From Portulaca oleracea (Eukaryota; Streptophyta; Magnoliopsida; Caryophyllales; Portulacaceae): a stretch of DNA of 64,000 nucleotides. The notes beneath the pieces are model-generated. The model had not been told where the DNA came from, ran no database searches, and saw only the letters and a list, made by a program, of their open reading frames with translations. Made by a program: the position numbers and the translations under genes. The stretch spans positions 14,569,001 through 14,633,000 of the forward strand of contig CM055876.1 of assembly GCA_029582165.1 (NCBI GenBank), written 5' to 3'. Shown in pieces: positions 11,219 to 23,739 of this stretch. Position 1 is the stretch's first letter, and each line of letters opens with the position of its first letter.

Positions 11219-11790
11219 CTACCACCAAAATCCAAGCAAACAAATACCAAAAAAAGGTTCAAGCTTCCACATATATTTAATGAGATAAATTTTAAAAATA
11301 ATAAAAGTTATTGTAATAAGGAAGATTGAACTTAAATACTCTATATTTTGAGCTACTGAAAAACTATATTCAAACTTACAATCATGTTATTGCGCTAATC
11401 AAAACATTGACCTTAATTATTTTGTTGTCTACAATTGTGTTCAGTTTGTCAATTAGGGCGGGTCGGGTCGGAACGGTCGGGTTCGGTATGTCTCATATTC
11501 CAAGTTTGTTACATTTCAGGTTTGAAAAACCAGGTCGGTCTCAAGTCGGGTTAGGGTCGGGTCGGTTTTTGCCAGTTCTAGATGAAACTATATTTTGTAA
11601 ATGATAAACTATAGCAGAAAGGTAAAACTTTTAACAATGGAAGAAACTATGATGGCATTGTGTTGTTTTTTGATATACTTTGGTGGTTGATAACAAAAGT
11701 AATTGAGGTTAAGCTGATCAATAACGAAGTTGGAAGTATTGGAATTATTTTTCCTGTATCCCAAATTATGAATTATTTAATTTTAATTTT
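11219..11790. other. Spacer with a short GGGTCGG-rich patch
   Basis: No exon was found here on the minus strand upstream of the CPS exon. Around 11456-11570 GGTCGG and GGGTCGG blocks recur in both halves of a short stretch, a common degenerate plant repeat. Confidence 0.5.
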
Positions 11791-11792
11791 CC

Positions 11793-11796
<4 letters not shown>

Positions 11797-11829
<33 letters not shown>
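11797..11829. repeat. (AAT)n microsatellite
   Basis: A run of AAT trinucleotides, the first of a series that separates the Helitron units to its right. Confidence 0.9.
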
Positions 11830-11830
<1 letters not shown>

Positions 11831-11999
11831 TGTCAATGTTGGCTCCGCAATACCAATCAAGACCACCTTGATAGCCTTAACAACAAATTATAAGTTGGAA
11901 TTACTTTTTTTTCTATATCTCAAAGAATGAATAATATAATTTTAATTTTCCTAATGATAATAATGATAGTAATAATAATAGTAGTAGTAGTAGCAGTAA

Positions 12000-12952
12000 T
12001 CTATATATTCTAATAGAAATTATGGTGGGTCCCACGAAATAGAGCCACGGGAGTGACTGTAGGGGAATTGGCCAATCACAACGTAGAAAATAATATTTTT
12101 TTTCTATTTTCATTTTTTTTAATTTTCCATCCGGATTTTATTTTAAAATTAAAAAACCAGAAAGTATCACTAATCCTTGACTGCTTTGGACTCTGAATTA
12201 AATTATTTTGGTGTAAATAACAGTAATTATTTTGGTGTTACCTATAATATTAATAATAATAATAATAATAATCTATATATATAATATATATATATATATA
12301 ATTGAAATCTATGTGGGGCCTACGAAATGGAGCCACGGGAGTAATTATAGGAGAATTAGTCAATCAAAACGTAGAAAATTATATTATTTTTCCATTTTCA
12401 ATCCAGATTTTATTATTTTATTTTAGAATTAAAAAAATAAAAAGTATCACCAATCCATTCAATTTTTTGATTAATTTATTTTTTTCACTAAAACTCAACC
12501 ACCCATAACCCACGCACCAAAAAATCCGACACTTTTCCATAACCCACATATTCCTTGCGGCTAGGTCAATTACATTCATAACTTTTTAAAAACATATAAA
12601 TACAATACATCTATTAGTGATTACAACTTTTTCCCAAATATTACCCAGTTATGCATCTACATTCACAAGCAAGACACTAATCTATATAATATTATCAAAT
12701 GGAGAATGAAGATTAATTATAGGGATTTCGACCTATCAGAAAGTAGAGAAATGCATAATTAAATAATTTATATCCAAATATTAGTAATTATTTTGGAATA
12801 ATAATAATAATAATAATCTATATAATATTAATAGTATAATTTGTGGGTCCCGCTAAATGAAAAAAGGAGATTAATTGTAGGTATTCGTCCAATTAGAAAA
12901 TTAATAACTACTGAATTAAATTATTTTGGTCCAAATGTCAGTAATTATTTTG

Positions 12953-12983
<31 letters not shown>

Positions 12984-13027
12984 CTATGTAAAAGCTCACT
13001 CTGTGCATCGCACGGGTTGAGGACTAG
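12000..13027 (+). mobile_element. Helitron, array unit 1
   Basis: It starts with TC (TCTATATATTC) and ends CTAG before a T. About 11 bases inside the end is a hairpin, CTGTGC-ATC-GCACGG, with one G:T pair. A TC start, a CTRR end and a subterminal hairpin are the Helitron hallmarks. There is no Rep/helicase gene, so it is non-autonomous. Inner blocks starting TCTATAT (12271, 12684, 12817) suggest it was built from smaller related pieces. About 1 kb is shared with unit 2. Confidence 0.75.
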
Positions 13028-13042
13028 TAATAATAATAATAA

Positions 13043-13286
13043 TCTATCTATATATTATAATAGAAATCATCGTGGGTCCCACGAAATAGAGCCACGGGAA
13101 TGACTGTAGGGAAATTGGCCAATCACAACATAGAAAATTATATTTTTTCTATTTTCATTTTTTTTATTTTCAATCCGGATTTTATTTTAAAATTAAAAAA
13201 CCAGAAAGTATCACTAATCCTTGACTGCTTTGGACTCTGAATTAAATTATTTTGGTGTAAATAACAGTAATTATTTTGATGTTATC

Positions 13287-13328
<42 letters not shown>

Positions 13329-13862
13329 CTATATATTATAATATATATATATATATATGTATAATTGAAATCTATGTGGGGCCTACGAAATGGAGGCACG
13401 GGAGTAATTATAGGAGAATTAGTCAATCACAACGTAGAAAATTATATTTTTTTCCATTTTCAATCCAGATTTTATTATTTTATTTTAGAATTAAAAAAAA
13501 TAAAAAGTATCACCAATCCATTCAATTTTTTGATTAATTTATTTTTTTCACTAAAACTCAACCACCCATAACCCAAACTACTCACCAAAAAATCCGACAC
13601 TTTTCCATAACCCACATATTCCTTGCGGCTAAGTCAATTACATTCATGACTTTTAAAAACATATAAATACAATACATCTATTAGTGATTACAACTTTTTC
13701 CCAAATGTTACCCAGTTATGCATCTACATTCACAAGCAAGACACTAATCTATATAATATTGTCAAATGAGGAATGAAGATTAATTATAGGGATTTCGACT
13801 TATCAGAAAGTAGAGAAATGCAGAATTAAATTATTTGTGTCCAAATATCACTAATTATTTTG

Positions 13863-13906
<44 letters not shown>

Positions 13907-14031
13907 TTAATAGTATAATTTCTGGGTCCCGCTAAATGGAAAAAGGAGATTAATTGTAGGTATTCGACCAATCAGAAAATTGATAACTACTTAATTAAAT
14001 TATTTTGGTCCAAATGTCAGTAATTATTTTG

Positions 14032-14104
<73 letters not shown>

Positions 14105-14151
14105 CTATGTAAATGCTCACTCCATGCATTGCATGGGTTGAGGATTACTAA
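13043..14151 (+). mobile_element. Helitron, array unit 2
   Basis: A near-copy of unit 1 in the same orientation: TCTATCTATATATTATAATAG at the start, CTAA at the end, and hairpin CCATGC-ATT-GCATGG. The hairpin differs from that of unit 3 by paired changes that keep the stem. An (AAT)n tract of different length interrupts it internally, and an AAT run separates it from unit 1. Confidence 0.75.
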
Positions 14152-14166
14152 TAATAATAATAATAA

Positions 14167-15126
14167 TCTATATATTATAATAGAAATCATTGTAAGCCCC
14201 TCGAAATAAGAATGGGAGTGACTGTAGGGGAATTGGCCAATCACAACGTAGAAAATTATTTTTTTTCTATTTACAATACGGATTGTATTTTAGAATTCAA
14301 AAAACCAAAAAGTATCACTAAACAAAACTAGATAATTAGAAAGAATAAAATTTAAATTATTTTATAAATCTATATATTATAATATAAATCATTGTAGGCC
14401 CCACGAAATAAAGCCACGGAAGTGATTGTACGTAGGGGAATTGGTCAATCACAACGTAGAAAATTATTTTTGTTTTTCTATATGCAATTCAAAATTTATT
14501 TTAGAATTAAAAAAACCAAAAATTATCCCTAAACAAAAATAGATAATTAGAAAGAACAAAATTTAAATGATTCTACAAATCTATATAATATTAAAAATAA
14601 AATTTCTAATTATATTATTTAGTGATTCCGACTTATCAGAAAATAGATAAATACAAAATTATATTATTTTGAGGTAAATATCAGTAATTATTTTGTTTTT
14701 ATCTATATTAATAATGACAATAAATTTGTCAATGATGTAGTTACAATATATAAACATCCGCATAACCAACCCCATGTATTTCTAATTTCCCTACTCACTA
14801 ATAACTACCAGTCTGCCATGTTATTAGTTGATTTCAGTTCATTCAAATCGACCGTAGGCCCATAGTTTATGTGGGGTTAGCTTTATTTATTTTAGGTTTG
14901 CTTTTTTTTATAGAATCCCGACAACCAAAAAGCAGGGGGATTATATTGTCACTGTGGGTTGACCCTCAGAGGCTATTTTATTAGCTACCTCCAACCGGCA
15001 AACCTTCAGAGGTTTGTTCTCATTGGATATTAATATATAGGTTTTTTTTTCTTCTTATTACCAATGTGGCTTATATGTATGCATATTATATATTTTGCTT
15101 ATAGTTAATATTCAATTGCTTCACTT

Positions 15127-15183
<57 letters not shown>

Positions 15184-15932
15184 TCAGTGTAAAATTTTCT
15201 ATATCTATGTTTTTCACTATTTTTAACAATATATGTTTGATTTTTACAGAGTTATTATAATCACATATTTATGAATGAATATACCAGTCAACTCAACAAC
15301 ATCTGTGTACACTATATTTACTCAATAACATAAGAGGCAATTGTTTATCATGAATAGTGATAAGACCATAGCAACAAATGTATCATGTAGGTCCAAAATT
15401 GTTGTTCAATGAACATTAATATCTCCGAATGCAATTGATGTTCTACCCTCAAAGTTATAACTATGTATCATTGTCATCTGCTATGCAGTTACCAGTTAGT
15501 TTAAATAAATTTATTGCGGATTTGTGCCAGTTTATTCTTTCCGCAACTAAATTGTTTGTCCGTGTTCTTATACTTGCTTTTATCATTTAACTTTTTTGCG
15601 ATACAAATAACCATTTTATTATACCCCATGCATGACACGAGTTTCACAAAATTGTGCCACTACTTATATAATTTAAAATTGTAGGTCCACGTAAAGAAGG
15701 ATGATGCATCATGCAACTCACCGTGGTCAACGTTCATTGTCATTTTAGAAAAATTTCTATTGCTAAATTATATGTTTTGTCGGAACAATTTATTATGATG
15801 TTTTCCATGTAATAAATTCATTAATATTTTGTTTGATTTACTTTGTATGGACAGTTACTTATCCATGACTTTTATAAAATTTCAAAAGTAACTAATTTAG
15901 TTCGTTCCGTGCATCGCACGGGTTGAAGCCTA

Positions 15933-15933
<1 letters not shown>
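14167..15933 (+). mobile_element. Helitron, array unit 3
   Basis: It starts TCTATATATTATAATAG like unit 2 and ends CTAG with hairpin CCGTGC-ATC-GCACGG. The first 500 bp resemble units 1 and 2; the remainder differs and includes an (AT)n tract at 15131-15180. No helicase gene is present. Confidence 0.7.
15131..15180. repeat. (AT)n microsatellite
   Basis: About 25 AT repeats inside Helitron unit 3. Confidence 0.9.
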
Positions 15934-15966
<33 letters not shown>

Positions 15967-15967
<1 letters not shown>

Positions 15968-16377
15968 CTATAATAATATAAAACTAATATATTCAAAATT
16001 TGAAATACTCAACCCAGAGTGATTCTAGGAGTTATTAACCAATCATATTAAAGAAAAAAAATTGATTTAAAAATACAGTAAAAAATTTCCGCCCATGAAA
16101 TAATAAAAAAAAATCGATTTGAAAAAAAATAATAAACAAGAATTCTAATTAGATTAAGAGTCTACCTTATCTAATTAGAAATCTACTTCCCAACCCAGTC
16201 TAACTCCCACCCAAATATCAATATGCTCCCTATAAAAACTCTTATACCATGTGCATGTTAGCAACTATCAATATGCTCCCTATAAAAACTTCCACCCAAA
16301 TATAATATGCTCCCTATAATAAACTCTACCTCCCGATTTATTGTAAAACTCTTATTAGTATCTGTCTCTAATACTAA
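15967..16377 (+). mobile_element. Possible 5' part of a fourth Helitron unit
   Basis: After another (AAT)n run a TCTATAATAATAT start appears and the following text (an 'accaatca' block near 16040) resembles the other units. No matching 3' hairpin was found before LTR-like DNA begins near 16378, so the unit may be truncated. Confidence 0.4.
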
Positions 16378-18545
16378 TGTAACGCTCCAGAAATTCAATT
16401 AAAGAAAAGTCAAAGTCAAACTAACGTTAACCGACAAAATTAGCGGAAGACTCATAATTCTTATGGGGCGTCACTGCCGTATCCCCGAAGGAATACAAGG
16501 CGAGAAGGAAAAACTACAACTGTCTGATAACGGTAAACCAAACTAACAAACTCATACTTAGAAGTAAAACTCAAAACTAACTTCAAGTTTCTCATTAAAG
16601 AAAGGCAACATAATTAACGACTTCTAAACATAGCGTCCTCACTTCTAATTCCCGTCCCCAGCATATAGATCTTCACCTGAAAACAAAACATTTCAAAAAT
16701 GAGGGGGAAATCTCAATAATGTCTACCCCTAACGTTAAAACAAGTTAAGATCATTTCAATTCATTTTAGGGAGAGGGGACAAGTCAAATCATTTCACAAA
16801 CCTTTAAACCCTTAACTGTTTTCCTCAACCCAACCAATTCATTTTATTATGCGGGCGGGATATCAAATCCCTTAAAGTAACATTCGCCTACCAAAGGCAT
16901 CAAAAATCTTCTATCCTATATCAGGGATGAAACCCTGATCTCCTGACACATAACCCATACAGGATACCAAATCCTGGTCTCAGGGTTATCGTCCGCAAAA
17001 CAATCGCCTACCATAGGCATCAAAACAATTGCCTACCAAAGGCATCAAAAACCATCTATACTATATCAGGGATGAAACCCTGATCTCTTGACACATAACC
17101 CATACAGGATACCAAATCCTGGTCTCAGGGTTATCGCCCGCAAAACAATCGCCTACCAAAGGCATCAAAACAATAAACCCGCTTAAAGTTTCACTTTGAA
17201 TTATTAGTGTGTTATGCACAACTCAGTTCACAGCTCTCAAGTCAAACCCAACCCAGATCATCAAAACCAATAATAAACCACTAATAAAAGACCATCCAAT
17301 TTCTCAACTCATAAATCAAAGTACAAACAATTACAAACAGTTATGCAAAACAGATTGTCACATTTCCACAAAAGTCCCCTTTCGGGATGCAATTCTCAAA
17401 ACAGATTAGAAAACATTAAAACACATTTAAAGAGCATCCCAGTGGGGATTAGAGCCTAGACATTACCTGGTTAACTTCACTTCACAGCTAAGACGAACAC
17501 ACTTGAGCTCACTAACGACGCGAATTAGCTCGGGCCTAAAATAGAATAATTATTCTCAACAAAACGTGCCCTTCGAAGTTAGTATTAACTACCTTCTAAC
17601 TAACCCTCCCCTAGGAACCCTATAGGCTCTTATCAATCATGAATTTATACTTTAAATTACCTAACACATTCCAAGTAATCGCATAATAGCACCAAATAAA
17701 CCTTTTCAATCAACAACACATTCATTAAAAATTTCACATAACAAGACAGATTTCAGCATCCACACAAAAAGGGTCGTAACGTGACTTCCTAACATCCTAT
17801 GGGTCTGGTTTTGGACTTTTCGGAAACCTCGGGATGTCTACTAAAACTCTTAAGTTGAACTCGAGACCCAACACCCGTTTTAAGGTCCTCGAAAACCATC
17901 ATCTTTCGAAACTGTCCAGATCTGACCTAGGTCAGGTAATCAGGGTATAACTCGACTTATAAAATTCCAAAGTCCGGTCCGTAAAATTCCTTTGAAGCTA
18001 ACATCTAAGGGAAACTCTAGCCCAAAGGGTTTGATCAAGAGACAACTACACTAATCGTGGTGACCCGATCTTTAGACCCCATCAAAACTGTCATGTTACC
18101 GGTTTCGATTTAATTTGCAAATTCGGTTCTAACTTCCACCAATTCGATCCCGGGGTCCTAATTTGGGTTTAAAATAGTACTTAGGTCCAAAGTAATTAAC
18201 CTAAGCCAACTAAGGTCCACACATCAAACCTCTTATCATCAAAACCAAAAGTAAAACATGAAATCAACTTTAATATTTCTATTAACCCTAAAAGCATGCA
18301 TGAAATATTAACACTAACCTAAACATGAATTTCTTAACCAATAAACAAGAAAGAACTTAAAGAACATGTGAATAACTATAAAGAACATATAAACATTTAA
18401 ACTACTAATCAAGAATCCCAACAACCAATTGCTTTAAACAAGATTAAATCAAGAATCATAAATTAATAATTAAGAATCGAACTTTAGTAATTTAACCAAC
18501 CTAACTTATTTAACAAGATTGAAACATGAAACTAAACATGAATGA
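16378..18545. mobile_element. LTR-like DNA of an unassigned retrotransposon
   Basis: TGTAACGCTCCAGAAATTC at 16378 resembles the start of many Gypsy LTRs (TGTAACGCCCC type). The interior is non-coding and holds a tandem duplication at about 16893-17172. I found no matching second LTR, primer site or end, so extent and identity are tentative. Confidence 0.4.
16893..17172. repeat. Two tandem copies of a ~140-bp unit
   Basis: The block running from 'ctatcctatatcaggg' through 'cgcctaccataggcatc' is repeated almost unchanged from about 17045 onward. Shorter 'gcctaccaaaggcatcaaaa' pieces recur between and after the copies. Confidence 0.8.
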
Positions 18546-18549
18546 ACCC

Positions 18550-19530
18550 TAAATCCAATGACCTCCTCTATTCCATGTGCTTGTCCACCAGCAAAAAATT
18601 CACCACCAAAGTGTGCAGTTGCTCTGTCACTCTCTTTGGGGCCTTGAAGATGGATAGGACATGTTGGTTTAGTGCACTCAGGACTGAGTTTATGAAGACC
18701 ACTCTCCCAGCTGGTGAGAGTAGAGAGGCCTTCCAGTTGCTCAATCGTGCTGATACACTGTCCACCGTAAACCCCAGCGGTGTCGACTTCCCCTTGCCAA
18801 GAGTTGGAGGTACCCTAAGATACTTTTGGAATTAATCCTCAAGTTGGAAGCCGAAAACTGCTTTGAGCCCTTATTTTTCTTCCTGGGTGACATTAAGAGA
18901 CACCATGATTTGTGATTTTTGTATGTTTACAACTTGGCCTGAAGCCATACAGAAAATTTCAACAATCCTTTTCAATTCCAAGCAACTGTCTCCCTCTATT
19001 TCTGTGAACAAAATGGAATCGCCTGCAAAGAAGATATATGTGACCTATGGGATGCCTTTAGCCACCCTTACCCCCTTGATTACCTTCTCCTCCTGAGCCT
19101 TTCTCAGGTTTGTTGCCAGCACGTCCAAATAAAGAATAAAGAGGTATGGAGATTGTAGATCTCCCTATCTCACACCTGATTGGGGCTTGAAAGGAGGTGT
19201 TGGGCTATCGTTGACAAGGACTGAATATTATATCATACTAATGCATTCCATGATCAAAGGTATCCATCCTGTTGGGAAGTTCAACTTCTCTAGCACCTGT
19301 TGTACAAACCCCCATCTTAGCCTGTCATATGCCTTGTTCATGTCCACCTTTGTTGCAGCCAGCTTCTTTCCTGTTCTTTTGCCTCTAATGTAGCTCAGGA
19401 TTTCATGTGCTATTAAGCAGCTATCCCCTATCTTCCGACCTAGGATGAATGCATTTTCTGTTTCATCCACCAGTCGTTGGAGAATCGGCCTCAGTCTATT
19501 CACTATGCACTTTGACATTGTTGTCGTACT
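18550..19530 (-). pseudogene. L1-type LINE reverse transcriptase fragment (LINE A)
   Basis: The minus strand reads, in order, MSKCIVNRLRPILQRL, NAFILGRKIGD, VDMNKAYDRLRW, a degenerate catalytic box FAGDSILF near 19010-19035 (FADDS in active enzymes), and SNWKASLLSPAGRVVFINSV at 18655-18750. This is the order of the plant L1 RT domain and its downstream region. Stops, frameshifts and the loss of an aspartate in the catalytic box mark it as dead. The 5' part (endonuclease) is missing and an LTR-like sequence abuts it at about 19517. Confidence 0.85.
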
Positions 19531-21470
19531 TTTGGGAGTACGATTGTCGATCTCAGGGAGTTGTGTTCCAAGCACTCAGAGCAGACTCAAGTGTTTCAAG
19601 TTAGGTGAATAAACCACGTGATGGTGATGGTGATGAAACTACAAACTACAAAAAGCAATAAAAAGTTGTTCAAGCGACAAAATCGGTATTCAACAACTAA
19701 TCAATTTGAACGACCTAATCTACCAATTCTAAACAAGCAATCAAGAGTGATCAGTTGCACCATCAAAGCTCACCAAAGCCCTCTCTCGAGGGTCAAGGGC
19801 TAGTCTAACTATTCTAACTACCTATTCTCATGAAGTTAGTCTAATTAAACTACAAGAATAGCAACCCTAGACCTAGTTAGAATTCGACTATTCTCATGTC
19901 CAAAACCCTAACTAAACCCAAAAAAACTGCATTTTTGATCCTTGTAATATGTGTTGGCTAGAAAACTTCAAAGATCTCCCCCTTAGGTTGTGCTAGCTTG
20001 CGTAGTTGCTCACGGACACTTCGTTTGGGCTCTCTCACATCCCGTCTTCATCCCAGTTTCCACACCTTGCATGCCAAAATCACGAAACTTTGCTATTTCA
20101 TTTGAAATTTTCCTACAATTCAACAAGATTCATTACTTTAGTTAAATAAGACAAAGTTATCTAAACTATGTCAAATATGCTGCAAAAAGAGGTAGAATAG
20201 CGCCGAAACAAACCAAGAAACCAAGATTACAAGTGGTAAAAACAAGGTTTATCAACCCCCCATGCTTACCCCTTGCTTGTCCCCAAGCAAGATTAACATA
20301 AAGTACCAGGGAGAGGAAGAAAACCTAAAGAAGAGCTTCCCCCTTTTGGACAAGGTATCAAACTCAGTAGTCAAGAGCAAAGGCATACAATAGGTCGCTT
20401 AGCAAGGCCCAAATTCAGATCAAAACAAAGTTGCAATTCATTTCAAAGATCACACAGCCAAATGGCAAAACATTCACTCAATCCTGACCCTACATGCAGT
20501 TCAAGTTCATTCAAGTGATTGGCGAACTAGAAGGGATTGGTAGGACCTCACTTTAGGGTATGTGGAACACTCTCTCTCATGTGTTTCAAATGAATTTTGT
20601 GTTCACTCAATACCTTCAACCAGTGCATGCAAACTAATAGGTTTGACAAGACTCTCAATTCTCCACCGCTATAGACAATATGCACAAGTGTTAATCAAGA
20701 GGACTTTTAAAATGTTGTAATGGGGCTTAGGTTTAGTGTAAGGAGGGAAAACATTTTAGGAATGTGGAGCTAAATAGCCAAGAACCTATAGAACAACAAC
20801 ACTTCCATTTCATGAAACACAACACCACTTACATCCCACTTCAATTAAGTACAAAACACTCCCCAACAAAGAGAGATTAGGAAAGAGTTAAAATAAACAA
20901 AAGATTATCATGCTAATCACCTCTTATTCAAAGCTCTATACTTTTTCTTTCTCTCTTTCTTTCTTTCTTTCTTTCTTCTTCTTCTTCTTCTTCTTCTTCT
21001 TCTTCTTCTTCTTCTTCTTCTTCTTCTTCTTCTTCTTCTTCTTCTTCTTCTTTTCTTTTTTTGTTTTCTTTGTTTTCTCTTTTTTTTTTGAATTCTTTTT
21101 TTTCATTTTTTTTTCTAGGCAAACGCATAGATATACAAAGAACAACTCTAATCCAAACAGTTAATAGTTACAACATTTTAGGATAAAAAGGGGAGAAAGA
21201 ATATTCAATAATGCACTCCTTTTGTAGCAACAAACCATCAAACAACTCTCAACAATCGACCACAAAACTGCCCCATACAACTACACTATTGCTCATTCTA
21301 TCTTGGCTAAAGGTAAGAAATTAAGATAAGGCCAAGGTGTATACTGATAGGGTAAACAACAAGTCAGGAAAAAGGGCCATAAAAGGATATATCTGACTTT
21401 GCATTATAAACTAGAGACAAAAAAAAGCCAACTCAAATAGGTCACTAGAATCAAAATTCAAAATGCTCCT
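19517..21470. mobile_element. Probable LTR-type insertion, boundaries unresolved
   Basis: Starting TGTTGTCG at 19517, a stretch with 'ttgtcgatctcaggga' interrupts the LINE A frame. It shares the 'tgtcg.tctcaggga' block with the minus-strand solo LTR at 48167. Around 20250-20300 a 'cttgcttgtccccaagcaag' motif common in plant Gypsy LTRs is seen. No coding sequence, second LTR or TSD could be identified. Confidence 0.4.
20959..21052. repeat. (TTC)n/(CTTT)n microsatellite
   Basis: A CTTT run leads into about 25 TTC repeats. Homopolymer-like open frames (poly-Phe, poly-Lys, poly-Glu) across it are artefacts of the repeat. Confidence 0.95.
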
Positions 21471-21499
21471 TCTTCATTCTGCCATGCATGAGACACCCA

Positions 21500-22337
21500 G
21501 CCAAACAGATATCAATAATTCCTAGCTGCACAATCATTCTCTTTGACCGTAGATCCCACCCAGAAATCACACACCACCTATTGAAAATTTTGTGGCATGT
21601 TATGCAGATTCATCACAAGAGCTTCCAGTGAGTACTGAGGGAAATTCGTCCAACTTTTCTCCCAAGAAACAATGCACCATTTAATTGCCTGGAGCACCAG
21701 ATTCAACTCCACAATCTGGTTGTCAAAGATTACAGCATTCCTATGACACCAAATTGACCAAAAAATTGCAAACTTGCCACGATCCAGATCTTCTTCAACC
21801 ATTTATTTATGATCCGAACCTTCATCCAACAATCAAACATCTCCTTGATGTTATTTTTTTGAGATATTGTGCTGCCTAAATCTTGTATAATCTGAGTCCA
21901 AATCTGCCGGGAGAATTCACAGGTGAGGAATAAATGATATGTATCGTCCTCACATCTGTTGCAAAACACACACATGACCTCCTGTTCTTCCAGTATGTTT
22001 TTCTTCATCAAGTTAGCCTTGGTATTCAAACATGACCAACCAAGTCATAATCTCCACTTTGGGTGGGGCGAATATTTTCCATACAACACATACTATCGAA
22101 TCAATCTGACACTCCCCAAAAATAATCTCTTCTGCTTTATCAATTAAGGATTTAACAGAAAAATGGGTTGTACCTTGCCATTGAATACTATCCCTGCTGA
22201 TCCTTGAAGGTTGTTTATCAAGTACCATGGCCTTTAGAAGATGTTCCTCTTGAAGCTCTTCAAATGAGAGTTCAGACTTCCAAATCAGCACCCATCTCCA
22301 ACGTTCGCCTTCAAACCAACCCATTTCTCTTACTGTG
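21500..22337 (-). pseudogene. LINE B, 3' part (zf-RVT region)
   Basis: Minus-strand frames carry the zinc-binding region that follows RT in plant L1 elements: WQGTTHFSVKSLIDKAEE, then a CVFCNRCEDDTYHLFLTCEFS block (CX2C then H and C) at about 21920-21980, then IWCHRNAVIFDN. Frames are broken by shifts. It continues the LINE at 23740-25870 across the inserted solo LTR. Confidence 0.85.
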
Positions 22338-23235
22338 TGTTCGGCCTCGTTTCGAGCCGAATTTCTTCTCTTTTATACGGTATATTTGCTTGTTTTAACC
22401 CCTATTTATATATTAGATATAATGATTTGGTGTTTTGTAGGAAAATAAGGAGTTAGAAGAAGTTTGGGCTTAATTGAAGGTTTTTAGGGAATTCCGAGCT
22501 ATTTCCCGAGTCAAACCAAGTCAACCCGAGCCGAGACCCGAGTCAAACCAAGTCAACCCGAGCCGAGATCCGAGTCAAACCAAGTCAACCCGAGCCGAGA
22601 GCCGAGGCGAAACCGAAGTCGGAAATTCCATATCAAGATTGGCGCAAATAGGGGAATGGTACAAACTTAAAGGTTTGAAATACGTGTGCCTTCACCCTTT
22701 GGGTCATAACTTTTTCGTTACAACTCCGATAGCTCTGAAATTTTGGGAGCTTAAAGCTTTCCATCAATATCTTACGGGCCTAAACGGAGTTCGGATGAAG
22801 AAGTTATGCGCGTTTAGTCGGGAAAATCGCGAACGCTTGCTCGCCCGAGCCATTCGCTTGCTCGCCGAGCAAGGCTTCGGGGCAACAAAACACCACAGAA
22901 TGCTTGCTCGCTCGAGCCAAAGGGTGGCTCGCCGAGCCACCGTCTGCGGAGAAATGGTCGCGTCTTTGCGATTGTTCTAGGGTTTTGGGGTTGTATTTTT
23001 CCTTCTTCTATAAATACCCACTTGTATTAATCTAAATTATCAATTAGCCTAGGCAGTTTAGGAGTAGAATTAGATTTAATTGCTTTCCTTTATTTGCTTT
23101 AATCTCTCTTAATTATTCTTCAAGTTTTCAATTGTTCTTCATTGTTCTTCAAGCTTTCATTGATTTCTAGCATTTGTATTCAAATTTTCTCAAGCTTTCT
23201 CAATTCAAGCAAGTTTCCATTGAAGTGTTTAACAA

Positions 23236-23275
<40 letters not shown>

Positions 23276-23739
23276 CTAATCTCCATTGTTGACTTGTTTT
23301 CCAAGCTTTATAGTGTTAGCCACAATCAACTCCATTTTTAGTGGGGAGGAGGGTCAAGGAACTCCAATTCTACTTACTAGTGAGAATTTGGGGGATTCTT
23401 GGTAATCCAAACCACAATTTCTTGTTTGTTCGGGGGAAATTCAAGTGTAGATTGAAGGTTTATTGAAGATTAGTCATCAAAGGTATAATTTCTCATTCCC
23501 AATTTCATTGTTCATTCATTGTCTTCATTCATGCCTTTTAATTGCTTTCATCTTTAAGTGCTTTCTTTATTGCTTTCTTTTAATTGCTTTCTTTATTATT
23601 ATCATGTCTAGGTTAGATTTAAATGTTTTCTTTACATAATTTATCGCTTTCCGCACTTGAGAAAAACCCATTTACATAATACCCATCCCTGTGGACCGAC
23701 ATCCGTAACTTATAAAACCACAAAAATTACAACCGAACA
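22338..23739 (+). mobile_element. Solo LTR inserted in LINE B
   Basis: The 1,402-bp unit begins TGTTCGGCC and ends CCGAACA. It is flanked by perfect CTGTG duplications at 22333-22337 and 23740-23744, and the LINE reading resumes on both sides. A TATA-like CTATAAATA lies near 23009. Three 33-bp tandem repeats are at about 22500-22600 and a (TC)n tract at about 23240-23272. The open frame over the tandem repeats (22474-22980) is not a recognised protein. It is the same family as the minus-strand solo LTR at 48167-49375. It arose by recombination between the two LTRs of a full element. Confidence 0.9.

Noticed and set aside
10951..11262. A complete small protein on the minus strand
   Set aside because: Residues outside 10998-11218 are intron read-through. 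The supported unit is a single CPS exon with splice sites.
12302..13571. Two near-identical 68-residue frames (12302 and 13365)
   Set aside because: They repeat because the Helitron units are duplicated. AT-rich low-complexity translation with no domain.
20910..21164. Open frames rich in Phe, Lys or Glu
   Set aside because: They are translations of a TTC/CTTT microsatellite in three frames, with no other sequence character.
22474..22980. 168-residue frame with repeated QPEPRPES-like units
   Set aside because: It lies wholly in a solo LTR and its repeats reflect the 33-bp DNA tandem. No known domain.
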